Shown piece after piece: positions 22,146 to 33,540 of a stretch of 64,000 nt of DNA. The DNA comes from Luidia sarsii (taxonomy: Eukaryota; Echinodermata; Asteroidea; Paxillosida; Luidiidae), in assembly GCA_949987565.1 (NCBI GenBank), contig OX465102.1:18487493-18551492 (forward strand), read 5' to 3'. The translations under genes and the position numbers were made by a program. How positions within the stretch are numbered: the first letter of the stretch is position 1; each line of letters opens with the position of its first letter. The notes under the pieces were generated by a model that was not told where the DNA came from, did no database searches, and was given only the letters and a program-made list of their open reading frames with translations.

Positions 22146-22632
22146 CAGACAGACCGTGTATAAAAGTGATGGCAACCACGAACAAGAGAGTACTATGATC
22201 AAATCAAAATAAAATCCTCTATTGTTTATTTTGTGAACATTACCTGAGAAGAGGTTTTAGCTCTTTTTCAAATCATTTTTCGGGATACCTTGAACCGAAA
22301 TGCGTCACCTCGGGACGACTTGAGGATTCGAAGCGTCTAGTATATACACTATATCTCTCCCGGGGGAAGGATAGTACTACAAGGTGCGCTCGCAAACGAA
22401 GGAGCTTTCTGCGTTGAAAGCTTTACATCTGACTTCACATTCGTTGAATTAGTTAATACGTGAGACGAAACCCTTTTAGCCAATAATAGAAAGGCCATCC
22501 GCCACATAAAAGGATCGTGGGGCTGTTCGACCTAAGGGTTTTACCAATAAGGAAGGAACCACTTTTCGAATTCCTCTTTCCTGTTCCTTCTTTGAAGTGA
22601 AAGAAAAGCAACAAAGGGCATTACAGGACACT
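22146..22632. other. Unassigned DNA
   Basis: No exon, array or named repeat was recognised in this stretch. Confidence 0.35.
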
Positions 22633-22969
22633 CCTCAACCCTCAAAGAGCCGAGGTAGATTCCGCCCCCTAGTATTTTTTTATAGCGTCTCGGTGATTTT
22701 GTTCTGCGTGTTGAGGCTTTATGACTTTTTCTTCTAAGGCATATTTTGACACCAAATTTAATAAAATTTGAGGTGCCGTTCTCTGACAATGAATATTTTT
22801 CATGGCCATGGTATAGTTTGACGGAAATGTTGACTTGCACTACATAAAAGCATGGCATCCAAGGTGCATATGCTCTTTCTTTTCAGAAATTCTTTTGCAC
22901 AATTAGCTCATTAATATTGCTGTATGCAATTATTGGTTCTTCGTGTTTCATTATCATTGTAAAATATAT
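22633..22969 (+). repeat. R5 dispersed repeat
   Basis: The order is ctcaacc, ctcaaagagccgaggtag, tagcgtctcggtgattttgt, gaggctttatgactttttc, gaggtgccgttctctgacaa and gctgtatgcaattattg. It is duplicated at 26083-26385 and mirrored in part at 41328-41460. Confidence 0.8.
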
Positions 22970-23029
22970 TCCTCTGTCGTGCGTGTCAGGGTTTTCCTTC
23001 CCCTGACTGTCTGTGTATGTCCTTGTCAC

Positions 23030-23090
23030 TTTGCCTTTGAGTAAGGTCCTGCTAGGATCGAAACGTCAGGCCCTCTAACTTTTGAGGAAA
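23030..23090 (+). repeat. R2 solo arm
   Basis: It contains ttgcctttgagtaaggtcct, gctaggatcgaaacgtcagg and ccctctaacttttgagg. Confidence 0.8.
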
Positions 23091-23154
23091 GGTAATGGTG
23101 TATATGTCGCACGGATTTTGCCCGTGACTGTGGGAAAACAGAGCTGCGATCATA

Positions 23155-23393
23155 GGCCGTTTTCAAAATGGAGGCTTAGGCTCAGGCTTAGGCTTCGGTC
23201 ATATTTACCTTACTCGTTATAATATCACAGGCATCTAAAACAAGCGTTTGGCCCCAGTTTCTTAAGGGTATACCCTGTACCTATCAAGCCAACAATCCTT
23301 CAAATCGTGAAAAACCACAACCTTGAGTTTCAAGTTTTGTCAGACGGAGACGAAGCCTGAGACCGAGACCAAGCCTTCATTTCGGAAACGGCC
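23155..23393. mobile_element. R6 foldback element, 239 bp
   Basis: The left end is ggccgttttcaaaatggagg then cttaggctcaggcttaggct; the right end mirrors it, with cgaagcctgagaccgagacc then aagccttcatttcggaaacg gcc. The ends are built of short 6 bp repeats. Copies also lie at 39853-40097 and 40996-41264. Confidence 0.85.
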
Positions 23394-23859
23394 ATAGTCG
23401 CGCGTGATCGCGTGCGCTTTTTCCAGATCGTACTCTGTGAAATGGCAGCATAAGACACCATAGACAGCTTGTAACCTTTTATTTCTATAATCCTTTGCCC
23501 TTTTTTTAGAATCCTCAAATTTCATGCTGCCACCATCCAGTATTAGTTTGCAAGGTGCTGACGTGTTGGAAGCAAAATGTATGGTCTGACAAAATGACTA
23601 GGGTTCTATGCAAAACATTCGGGAAGAAGAAATTGGCCTACACATGCTGAATGTATACGATATCCAGCTTCCCGTGTTCTGTCCTTCGCCTCTGAAATTG
23701 GGAAAATAATGAGAATCTGATCCCCTTCATGGTTCTCACGTTACCGTATGACCCTGTGAATTCGGACGAAAGACGCCCCTTGAAATCCCAGTAAATTACC
23801 TGTGTAGTCTCGAAGATAGGAAAAACTGATGTGAACTCATGAACAAAATGAAACATTGA

Positions 23860-24010
23860 AGTTAATACAAAAAACTGTTGCAAACTGCTCACTGACTAAA
23901 ATGCCCTGCAATACATAAATCTTTGGCGTTTGGCGGCCTTACGTTTCGATCCTATATAGCAGGACCTTTCTCAAAGGCAAAGTGACAAAGACATACACAG
24001 AGAGTCAGGA
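23860..24010 (-). repeat. R2 copy
   Basis: It reads gttgcaaactgctcactgac, ttacgtttcgatcctatata and gcaggacctttctcaaaggc, then gacatacacagagagtcagg. Confidence 0.75.
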
Positions 24011-24044
24011 GAAGGAAAGTGAACAATTGGCAAATACAAATTTG

Positions 24045-24140
24045 ACTGCTCTTCCATCTCAGATGGGAGAGCAGTGGCACATTAATCCAGAGGTCTCGGG
24101 TTCAAGTCCCGGTCCAGACAAAGTTTTCTTTGCCATTTTT
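24045..24140 (+). mobile_element. SINE1 tRNA-like module
   Basis: An A-box-like ctcagatgggagagcagtgg is followed by the exact B box ggttcaagtcc at 24099-24109, then ggtccagacaaagttttctt. It is followed directly by another SINE1 unit, forming a tandem pair. Confidence 0.8.
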
Positions 24141-24179
24141 TTTATTCGTTCAAAAGGTCCATGTCAGGTTTTTCCTGTG

Positions 24180-24508
24180 CTTATTTGACTTGAATTGGAA
24201 AAGCTGCATCCCCTTTTTAGTGATCCCCGAGCTGCTGTAGGCCTATATAAATTACATGTATATAGCCAGGTTATCAACAATTAGATATTTGCGTCTGAAT
24301 GAAAGTGGGGGTGTAATCCCTGAATATATACGGCAGTTATTGGTTGAGTTGCTTCTGACAGGCATCCCCACCCCGGCAAAGACTAGTTGACTATTAGGGA
24401 AGGCCACCATCTAAGGGCTGGATAACTCAGATGGAAGAGCACCGATACGTTAATCCAGAGGTCTCAGGTCCAAGTCATGGCCCAGTCAAAGTTTTCTTTG
24501 CCAATTTT
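24180..24508 (+). mobile_element. SINE1 body plus tRNA-like module (second unit)
   Basis: The body runs ttatttgacttgaattgg, gatccccgagctgctgta, tctgaatgaaagtgggggtg, atatacggcag, caaagactagttgactatta and ccaccatctaagggctgg. The module ataactcagatggaagagca with a decayed B box (aggtccaagtcatgg) follows. Confidence 0.82.
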
Positions 24509-24514
24509 TCAGTC

Positions 24515-25364
24515 TCAAAGATGCTAGGTTCCACAGGCGCCAATCGTATTCTCAAGCTCAAGGGGCTAGACGTGTCATTAATTCATCGGCGTGTATTACG
24601 AAATGTGCGAACTCATTTTTTACGACTGGTTTGAGAGACTAGACTATAGACATTAAATTTTATAGTCTCATTTAGTCTGCACCCCATCGCTATGTGTCGC
24701 CAACGAAAGTTTTTTTTCCAAAAACAAATGGGACCCTGCACATCATTTCCTATTCGAGCGTGCATGACTCTCAGTAAAATAATTATACAGTATGAGGGAA
24801 AAAAAACCTCTATGTACAACTAAGGTGTAATGTGTCTCTTTAAGGACACCGTATTCAACGAGTATAGATTAATTAAGGGCACTATCATGAATATTCTCAC
24901 CGATTGTTATTATGTTATCATAGTGGCATACTAAGCGGATGGTAATTGAAGTGTTTGTGACCAGCCGCCCGTGCATTAAAAACTGAAATCTAATTATGGG
25001 AAGGATGAATAGGCTTGCAGAATAATATTTTCTTACACAATTTTTTTAGCTAGGAACTACAGGTGACTTTCAACAACGAAAGCTTATGATAAAAATAATA
25101 ATTGATATGATTTACAATGCGTCTGTAGAGTGCTCTAGGAGCAGTTTGAAGAAGATAAAGATACAAGAAGCAAGTAAGCGCAAAATACAAATGCATTGGT
25201 AATCACGGGGAGGCATTGAGTAAATGAGTTTTCATATACCTGTCTTATCTGGACAGCTAATTGCTATTCTAATGACAAAATGAAAAATACCAATTCCTGA
25301 TCCAGGATCTTTTTCTGAAAAGTATATGGCGGAATCATTACCATCAGTACATTTTTCTCGACTC
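24515..25364. other. Unassigned AT-rich DNA
   Basis: No array, exon or repeat from the families defined here was recognised. Confidence 0.35.
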
Positions 25365-25570
25365 AAAAACATGTTTTGGGGTATTTGATGAAACGCAGGG
25401 TACCCGCCATTAAACACATGCAGATTCCAATCCAACCCATGACCTCTATCAGCTCAGATCCCGCCCGAGCTGCCTGTGTTTTTTTTCAGCAGTCAATCGG
25501 GCAAAAACTCGGAGCAAGCAGTGTTCAATTAAACGTCGATAGAGAACAAACCCCGCTTGAAGAATAATCT
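25365..25570 (+). mobile_element. SINE2 copy, reverse of the others
   Basis: It has tcagatcccgcccgagctgc, a cagtcaatcgggcaaa block and cgtcgatagagaacaaaccc. It carries the B-box arm in forward orientation. Confidence 0.55.
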
Positions 25571-25574
25571 CCTC

Positions 25575-26082
25575 GACGCTAAATCGTGTAACACTGTATA
25601 ACTATACAAAGCGGCATCCGTTGAGAAGTTTTGAGAAGTGAACAACGCTTCCGCATCCACTAAGCAAATCACTTGTCAGGCGTCAGACAGAGATGACACT
25701 AATGAAAAAATAAATACCCGACAACAGCTTGCAAAAACGAGCTATCGACCACGATGACGAGGATTAATACATCGTGTCAGAACAATTCCCGGGGAAGACA
25801 TCGGGTTCCTGTCTGCCCTCACTTTTCCCAAGACAAGGTGGCGGGCCGACAAATTTGCCGTAAAGAAATCGGAACCGGAAAGCCCAAAGTACAAATGAGT
25901 TGTCCCGTCACACAAACACTTTTTTTTAATAAAGTGCGTGTCTAGACGCTTAATCACGGCGCTTGAAATGAACGGATGTCGCCTTCAAACAGTTAGTGTT
26001 GGCAATAACTCATCGAGAGGAGGTTTTTCGCCAGGGATCACCTTGTTATTATAAGATTCAATTTAAACTTGGATTTTATTTT
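25575..26082. other. Unassigned DNA
   Basis: Nothing recognised. Short open frames overlap on both strands without support. Confidence 0.35.
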
Positions 26083-26385
26083 GTTTAACTCTCAAAGAGC
26101 CGGGGCGGATCCCCCTGTATATTTTTATAGCGTCTCGGTGATTTTTTTTTCTGCGTGCTGAGGCTTTATGACTTTTTCGGCAATCTTCTTAGGCACATTT
26201 TGACACAAAGTCTATTTAAATTGGAGGTGCCGTTCTCTGACAATGACGGACATTTTTCCACTACATAAAAGCATAGCATCCAAGGTGCATAGGGTATTTC
26301 TTTTCAGGAATCTTTTGCATAATTAGGTCATTAATATTGCTGTATGCAATTATTGCTCTTCGTGTTTGATTATCATTGTACAATT
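26083..26385 (+). repeat. R5 dispersed repeat
   Basis: It follows 22633-22969 nearly base for base, from ctcaaagagccg through gaggctttatgactttttcg to gctgtatgcaattattgctc. The central part has a deletion. Confidence 0.82.
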
Positions 26386-26454
26386 TCTGCAAATTGGGAA
26401 AATTAAATAAAAAACATAGGAAATTCTTTAAAATACCGGAAACATGAAATTTAT

Positions 26455-26665
26455 GTATAAATTGTAGGTATTTATTTATGTATTGCAGGTCATTTTAGTC
26501 ACTGAGCAGTTTGCAACAGTTTTTTGTATTTACTCTTTGTTTCTCCTTTGTTTAGCTTTCCTCTGTCGTCCGTTTCCTATTAATTTTTTGTCTTTAATTC
26601 TGTGCCTTTAAGGAATGTTCTACTATAGGATCCAAATGTGAGACCCTTTACAATTTGTTTTCGAG
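26455..26665 (+). repeat. R2-related copy, divergent
   Basis: It has tattgcaggtcattttagtc, actgagcagtttgcaaca and later aggatccaaatgtgagaccc. The order is broken, suggesting rearrangement. Confidence 0.5.
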
Positions 26666-27829
26666 ATTTGTCAGTTTGGTATAATACTCTAAAAGTGAAC
26701 ATATATTATTGCTGTTGATTGTGGCTGCTGCTTTAAAGGTCTGATTATATTCGGTAGAGAGTGCATGCACTCACCCGGCAACTCGTTAATTCCTGGAACG
26801 TTACGCCAGGTGTGGCTCGTGTTCGAAATGTAACCGAAGCCCGAGTCTGTCATTTCGGAAAAAGGGCATTCTGGATGTGATTCCGTACGGTACGGACTGC
26901 TGCGTATTACGCGCATTACGCGTGTGCGTACTGCCCGCGTTGTCTCGTTTTGTACTGGGTGTGCTTTGATTAGAATTATCTGCACGTCTGATTCTGCGTG
27001 CAACAGACTGCGCGGGAATGGGCTGTGGTAGGTAACCAGAAGTAAAAGTCAAGGACGTGGTTCGTACCAGGTTATATGTATTAGAGTGCATAACGAAAAG
27101 AGAAGTCGATACATTGGCTGTTTTTTTTGTTATTCTGTAATTGACCCGCACATAAATTATAAGTGAACATCTGTTGGTGGACGATTTCTGTTGATAGGCC
27201 TATCTGTTCACCCCCCTCCCATGGCCAGTTATGATAATTAAGCCTCGCATGAATACATCCAAATTGAAGTCTGACGTGCAATCTGTCTGGCTCTCATGCA
27301 GCGGATTCGCTCGAGTGATGCAGACTCAACGTGTGAGCAGATTATTGTCAGTCAGACGACGAAGTTTGGTTTTCAATTATTCCTTTAATTACCGCCGAGT
27401 GCTTGTGCGAGCGATGCACAGCTGTGAGAGCAGCGAGCGGCTTTCGACGTCGACGACGAAGCGCGGAGGGGAAAAACTGTCGAACCACTGAGCCACAATA
27501 GGTAGAACTGATTCAATCTCCTTGTAATTGCTGGAGTTGGCGATAACGACTAGCCTGAATTGTAAGCGGTTTCGAATATACGGGCCCGTATGCTGCTGGG
27601 TTTTTTCCCCAAATAACATCCGGGGATGTCGAGAGAGCAGCGGGACTGGCAGTGAGTGCAGTTCTATATCCAGGGATCGCGTCCAAGTCCTCAGATCGTC
27701 TCCTCGTTCGAGCGCGGACGCCGCAAAGCCGAAGCCCGCCCGGCCTCGCCCGTGCTGCCGCGGTGCGGTGCGCTGCCGCGAAAGGTACGTCGTGTCATGC
27801 CGCGGCTCTGTAAACCAGTGCTGTCGTCG
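26666..27829. other. Moderately GC-rich lead-in to the GAGACC array
   Basis: The DNA at 27390-27830 is GC-rich with overlapping frames on both strands. No domain was recognised. An unspliced or noncoding promoter exon is possible but unsupported. Confidence 0.3.
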
Positions 27830-27846
27830 AGACCAAGACCGTAGCA

Positions 27847-27879
<33 letters not shown>

Positions 27880-27958
27880 AGCCTCCCGAGATCGAGTCCG
27901 AGACCGCAGCATCCGAGACCAAGACCGAGACCAGCCTCCCGAGACCGAGACCAGCCTC

Positions 27959-27990
<32 letters not shown>

Positions 27991-28016
27991 AGCCTCCCGA
28001 GACCGAGACCAGCCTC

Positions 28017-28048
<32 letters not shown>

Positions 28049-28053
28049 AGCCT

Positions 28054-28086
<33 letters not shown>

Positions 28087-29346
28087 AGCCTCCCGAGACC
28101 GAGTCCGAGACCGCAGCATCCGAGACTGAGACCGAGACCGAGACAGAGACCGAATCCGCAGCATCCGAGACCGAGACAAAGACCCAGACCAAGACCGAGA
28201 CCAAGTCCGAGACCGAGACCGAGACCAGCCTCCCGAGACCGAGACCAGCCTCCCGAGACCGAGACCAGCCTCCCGAGACCGAGTCCGAGACCGCAGCATC
28301 CGAGACTGAGACCGAGTCCGAGACCGCAGCATCCGAGACCGAGACCAAGACCGCAGCATCCGAGATCGAGACCGAGACCGAGACCAGCCTCCCGAGACCG
28401 AGACCAGCCTCCCGAGACCGAGTCCGAGACCGCAGCATCCGAGACTGAGACCGAGTCCGAGACCGCAGCATCCGAGACCGAGACCGAGACCAAGACCGAG
28501 ACCGAGACCGAGACCAGCCTCCCGAGACCGAGTCCGAGACCGCAGCATCCGAGACCGAGACCAAGACCAAGACCAAGACCGAGACCGAGACCGAGACCAG
28601 TCTCCCTAGACCGAGACCAGCCTCCCGAGACCGAGTCCGAGACCGCAGCATCCGAGACCGAGACCAAGACCAAGACCGAGACCGAGACCGAGACCAGCCT
28701 CCCGAGACCGAGTCCGAGACCGCAGCATCCGAGACTGAGACCGAGTCCGAGACCGCAGCATCCGAGACTGAGACCGAGACCGAGACCAGCCTCCCGAGAC
28801 CGAGACCAGCCTCCCGAGACCGAGTCCGAGACCGCAGCATCCGAGACTGAGACCGAGTCGGAGACCGCAGCATCCGAGACTGAGAGCGAGACCGAGACCA
28901 AGTCCGAGACCGAGACCAAGACCGAGACCGAGACCAGCCTCCCGAGACCGAGTCCGAGACCGCAGCATCCTAAACTGAGACCGAGTCCGAGACCGCAGCA
29001 TCCGAGACTAAGACCGAGACCAAGACCGAGACCGAGACTGAGACCAGCCTCCCGAGACCGAGTCCGAGACCGCAGCATCCGAGACCGAGACCAAGACCGA
29101 GACCAAGACCGAGACCAAGACCGAGACCAAGACCGAGACCAAGACCGAGACCAAAACTGAGACCGAGACCAGCCTCCCGAGACCGAGACCGAGTCCGCAG
29201 CATCCGAGACTGAGACCGAGACCAAGACCGAGACCGAGACCAAGACCGAGACCAAGACCGAGACCAGCCTCCCGAGACCGAGACCGAGTCCGCAGCATCC
29301 GAGACCGAGACCAAGTCCGCAGCATCCGAGACCGAGACCGAGACGA

Positions 29347-29377
<31 letters not shown>

Positions 29378-29495
29378 GGTATCCGAGACCGAGACCGAGA
29401 CCAGTCTCCCGAGACCGAGACCAGAGCTCCCGAGAACGAGACCAGCCTCCCGAGACCGGCACTTTGATAAGACCGAGACCGAGACCGAAACCTCC
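27830..29495. repeat. GAGACC-based complex minisatellite, about 1.67 kb
   Basis: Hexamers gagacc/gagtcc/aagacc combine into longer blocks: accagcctcccgagaccgag, tccgagaccgcagcatccga, then runs of gagaccgagacc of variable length. Most lengths are multiples of three and no unit carries a stop, so long frames stay open on both strands (306 codons forward, 555 reverse). Repetitive Arg/Asp/Glu or Gly/Leu/Val/Ser peptides with no start context argue against a gene. It ends abruptly at about 29495. Confidence 0.93.
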
Positions 29496-30179
29496 AAAAA
29501 GGGTCTCGGGTCACGCTGTGCGGCGATTGAATGACAAAAACCACCGAGTATTATATATAGCGTAGGAAGAAGTCAGGTGAGTCTATCAGATCGGCACCCG
29601 CGTGGCGGGCGTATAGCTCAGATCCGAGCTGTGTAGACAGAAGATTACCCACAAAAAACGTCGGGTTGAAAAAGACAGTGATTCATTTCGACAGGGATGC
29701 GGTCACTTTGTCTTGCCTGCTCTCGATCCCCCTTTCCCCTAACATTTTAGCCTTCTTTCTTTTATTTCGGTCTCACGCTATAATTATATTCTTTGCATTT
29801 TTTCTGTATTAGTTTTTCAAAAACAGGATGAATAATGAATGAGTGATGATACCAAAAATAGGGCTTAAAATAAGACTACGCAATCAAACAAATATTATTA
29901 TAGATGTCACTATTGACATAGAAGATCTAGTGCGTATTACATTATGAGAGATGGTGCTTACATTCCATTTTCTTATCATTGGACGCATCATTAACCTTTG
30001 ATTGAAGACAGCCGTGGTGGAGATGCGCACATTGACAACACGCCCACCGGATGAGGTCTTCATGCCGCTAATTGTCTGTCTCATTAGATACGATCAGGAT
30101 AGAATGTGGCAATCTAGATAGGCTACAGTGCCTGGCGTTTCCCTACGGCAGAAGGGTCGGTCCGCTTCTTTCCTTTCAG
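29496..30179. other. Unassigned AT-rich DNA
   Basis: No recognisable feature. Confidence 0.35.
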
Positions 30180-30340
30180 ACAAAAAAAGGTCTACTTATC
30201 TGCTACGATTCCAATGTCAGACCCTTTCAATTTCTCTGTGATTTGCAGATTCGTTTAGTCTATGAGTACTTTCTCAAACGATAATGTATATGGCCTGATG
30301 TTTCGATCCTAGCGGGACCATTCTCAATGCACAGTGCATT
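30180..30340 (+). repeat. R2-like copy, rearranged
   Basis: It has ccaatgtcagaccctttcaa, ggcctgatgtttcgatccta and gcgggaccattctcaatgca. Confidence 0.5.
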
Positions 30341-30389
30341 TGGTTCAGAAACAGTTTGTAACATGTCTCGCACATCTCAATTAATGTTT

Positions 30390-30510
30390 ACCGTAATTTT
30401 CGGAATAACAGGCGTCCCAGAGTATAAGCCGCAGCGCTCCAAAAAATAGATTCAAGCCTTAACGTATAAGCCGCCCGGAGTATAAGCCGCACCATTGTAT
30501 TTAGACAATC
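30390..30510. mobile_element. Terminus of a DNA-transposon-type repeat (ataagccgc motif)
   Basis: It contains ttaccgtaattttcggaata, then three agtataagccgc-type blocks at about 30420, 30463 and 30478. This arrangement resembles widespread non-autonomous DNA transposon ends in animals. The other end was not found. Confidence 0.45.
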
Positions 30511-30934
30511 TGAACAGCGCACTAAGACCAATTGCGTTGTTTAGGATGGACACAGCTGTGTGTGTATTATCTTACTGTTTGTGGGAGTATTGGGTTCTCG
30601 TAATCTGATATCATATGTGCATATTATGGACACCGTAGGTATAGAGCTGGATTTTTTAGTTGACTGGCCACCAAAGGCCATTAAAACGTCAGTGGCCAGA
30701 TTGGCCACCAAACTATTCTAGGCCTCAGTCCTATAATAGATAATAATAATTGTGTTAGTCCTACTGGTGGACACCACATCAAATGTAATGAAGGGGACAA
30801 TCTTCTTACCGTAATACAAGCTATACAAAGGAAGCATGAACAAGAGGTGGCTAGAACATCAATATTTATTCTGTTTGTGAGTCAGAAAGCTACGTTCCTC
30901 GCTGTGAAACTAATACAACGCGTTTCAAAAATGC

Positions 30935-30990
30935 AAATGACCTGACATTTCGATCCCAGCAGAGCTCACTCAAAGGCAGGAATAACCCTC
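30935..30990 (-). repeat. R2 fragment
   Basis: It contains aatgacctgacatttcgatc, ccagcagagctcactcaaag and gca. Confidence 0.55.
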
Positions 30991-31072
30991 TATATAGGAT
31001 CGACACCGCAGTTGATTAGAGGTTTTCGCGGAAACCATGTAAAACACCTATTTTGAGACGTAGTGTGGTTAT

Positions 31073-31412
31073 CTAAAGGGATACATAACATTGCTCAAGG
31101 TCAACGAATAACATCCATACGTTGTACGATCCAACTGATGCAGGAAATAGCACACCTGTGAAAATCTCAGCTCAATCTGCAAACCGAGTCTCGAGAAAAT
31201 AGTGAAAAAACGCTTTGTTTCGCGAAAATGCAGCATTCAACGCATTGTTCCGAAAATTCGTTTAGATCTATAGGGGTGAGACGTAACTCGCATTCTAGAC
31301 AGACACATTTCAGTGCGAGGTTTCTACTACAACCATCTTCAAACTGTATAAGTTTCATGTAAATCTGTGAACAGTTCTGTTTTTGGATCTTACCAATGTT
31401 GTGCCCTAACAT
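31073..31412. mobile_element. M1 MITE copy (TTAA-type family)
   Basis: It starts ctaaagggatacataacatt and carries gcatccatacgttg, cgagtctcgagaaaat, gttccgaaaa and catcttcaaactgtataagt. It ends taccaatgttgtgccctaac. A fused R1 piece follows in the same arrangement as at 36742-37240. Confidence 0.75.
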
Positions 31413-31580
31413 AACCGGTAACCCTTAAAGAACCAGTAGGCCTAACCCTGAAAAGAGCCGTTTAAAATTACCAGTCTCACAAAAAGAGCCAGACTCTGCC
31501 TCAAACGAGATGTTGTACACGCTGTCACCGCAAACCTTTCGCTTTGTACTTGCACCATTCAAACCTTCAAATCTTATCGA
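31413..31580. repeat. R1 piece fused to the M1 copy
   Basis: It contains ccctgaaaagagccgtttaa, aaaagagccagactctgcct and tgtacacgctgtcaccgcaa. The same M1+R1 composite is at 36742-37240, so the pair moved or was duplicated together. Confidence 0.65.
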
Positions 31581-32621
31581 GGATCGAAACGTTAGGCTCT
31601 CTCAACGGTTCAGGTTTTGCACTCGGATCATTTTAACCCTGCGAAGAGTTTGTCACACATTTTGTGACAAGAATCACGTGATTTGATCGTTTCACGAAAT
31701 GCGGCGCCTCACCCAAACGAGCTCACCTGATTTCTCCTATAACTTTCACAGACGCTACTTTTAGAGGGGTATCAATCATGGGGTCATTATCCCTGACGAC
31801 CCCCTGCGGTGACTGAAAGTGGGCGGGGCTATAACCCCCGTCCCATAACTTTGTGCACAATGTCCTTGCCCCATATGTTTATGCACAAAGTTGGTGCTCC
31901 TAGATACGTTTGCATTGGGGAAACACTGGCTGGCCGTGTGGGTTTCAATTCGTTTTAGTGGTTTTGTTTTGTTTATTTGAAAACATCGATGACACGAAAC
32001 AGATCGCGTACCTATAAAAACGAAATCGAGGGAACAAAATGCTTGCAATGGAACAATGTTGGAAACGAAGACTTCTTAAAACTCGAATCATAGACATACA
32101 TTTTACCCTTCTTTGTTAGCAACATAGAGGAATTAATTTCACCAGCGTATTTCCCATTCTTTTTTCCATTTTTTATGTCAGTGAATTTTGTTTTCATTCC
32201 TTGATGCATTGAATGCGACATGTTTTACAAAAAAACCTAAATTTGTCAAAATTTGGTGACAATCTCCCGCACGCGTGTGTGTACTCTTTGCAGGGTTAAG
32301 TCAGTTATGCAAGATGGAATGTGTTACTTTAATCCAGACGTATTTTTACATTTCTCCTGGTAGGGAGCTTGCTTACCGACTGGGGGAAATATGGTTTAGC
32401 CAAACAGTCCTTGCAGGATATGATGGTAGCTAACAAACCTTGAAGTGTCTGAAGGACAATAAAAAGGCTCTCATGGATAGCCACTGCAAACAAAAAATAC
32501 TATAATTATATCAAAGCGGACGTTTTTTTTGGTTAACAGACTAAAATGACTAAACAGACTAAAATGACCGGGAAAAAAAGATATCTCACAAAAGGTAGAG
32601 GGTTCGGCGTTTCGATCTAAT
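31581..32621. other. Unassigned DNA with small R2 scraps
   Basis: Scraps aggatcgaaacgttaggctc (31581) and ggcgtttcgatctaatgg (32605) relate to R2. Nothing else was recognised. Confidence 0.35.
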
Positions 32622-33016
32622 GGCCGCCGCACACAAATGATATCTGCTGAGCAAATAATCTCACAAGGCCGTTAGCTCAGCACGAAGCTCACTGTGTGCG
32701 GTCAGCCTTTGATGAGTTCTCTGCCTCTCGATCGAGGCCGTGAGACTGTCAATATCTGTCCTGTTTAATGTTTTTCGCCGAGCGTGAAAAAAAAAACACC
32801 TCAACGTGTGCGGCGACTTCAGCTACGTGCTGAGCAAAAAAATAACAACTTGGCCAATGAAAGCACACGCCCTGTTCAGTGGTTTCCAAAATCAAACAGG
32901 ACAGATATTGGTCTCACGGCCACGAGAGGCAGAAATCTCACCAATCGTTGACCGCACACGTGCTGAGCTAACGGAGATTGTTTTGCTCAACAGATAGCTC
33001 TCGTGTGCGGCGGCTT
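32622..33016. mobile_element. Foldback element of about 395 bp, long arms
   Basis: The left arm starts ggccgccgcacacaaatgat, then ctgctgagcaaataatctca and gttagctcagcacg. The right arm mirrors it, with acgtgctgagctaacggaga, ttttgctcaacagatagctc and gtgtgcggcggct. Inner blocks gacagatattg/caatatctgtc and caaacagga/tcctgtttaa are also mirrored, so almost the whole element can fold. Confidence 0.82.
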
Positions 33017-33540
33017 TTATCAGGGACCGCGCGGTAGCCTTGGTCAAGGCGTTGGCCGCCGAAGACGAAATCTAAACCCGGCCTTCAGAAATGCTGTCTG
33101 TTGCTTTGAGCAATACCCTTACGAGTGAAATGCAGCCCCATTCTCCGCTTACAGCTTGCGCACGCCATTCCCCGCACGTAGCTTGCATGCGTCCATGTTG
33201 AGTGCGGGCCTTTCCCTGGTGCGTAAACCAACTCGAGGGTTGTCAGGCCGGCTGCGTACACGCTCGTACACGTGTACGCAGTCGGACTTGTTTTTGTGTG
33301 TGGGATCGATGGCAGCGACCACGGCCCGCCTACTGTGTACAGCTTGTATCCGGCGTGGTACCCGTTGTGCCGTGGTTTGCGTGCGTCTGGCCGGATGCAT
33401 GCCCGGAGCCGTACCGGAGAGACCGCCTTGTACAAGGCTAGGACTGCGGATGACACCATCCCCGCGTATCATGCCCCGTGCCGATGAGGTCCAATCGTTC
33501 GCTTACTGCCTTGTTTATGTTTCACTCGACTGAGTCAAAT
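33017..33540. other. GC-rich block of unknown function
   Basis: Overlapping open frames on both strands (up to 125 codons) reflect base composition. An inverted repeat ctgcgtacac/gtgtacgcag lies at about 33252-33282. No protein family was recognised. Confidence 0.3.

Noticed and set aside
27795..29462. 555-codon minus-strand open frame
   Set aside because: It is the GAGACC satellite read in reverse. Four further long frames overlap it on both strands, as expected from a stop-free repeat.
33156..33533. 125-codon frame in a GC-rich block
   Set aside because: Four overlapping frames on two strands and no domain; composition alone explains it.
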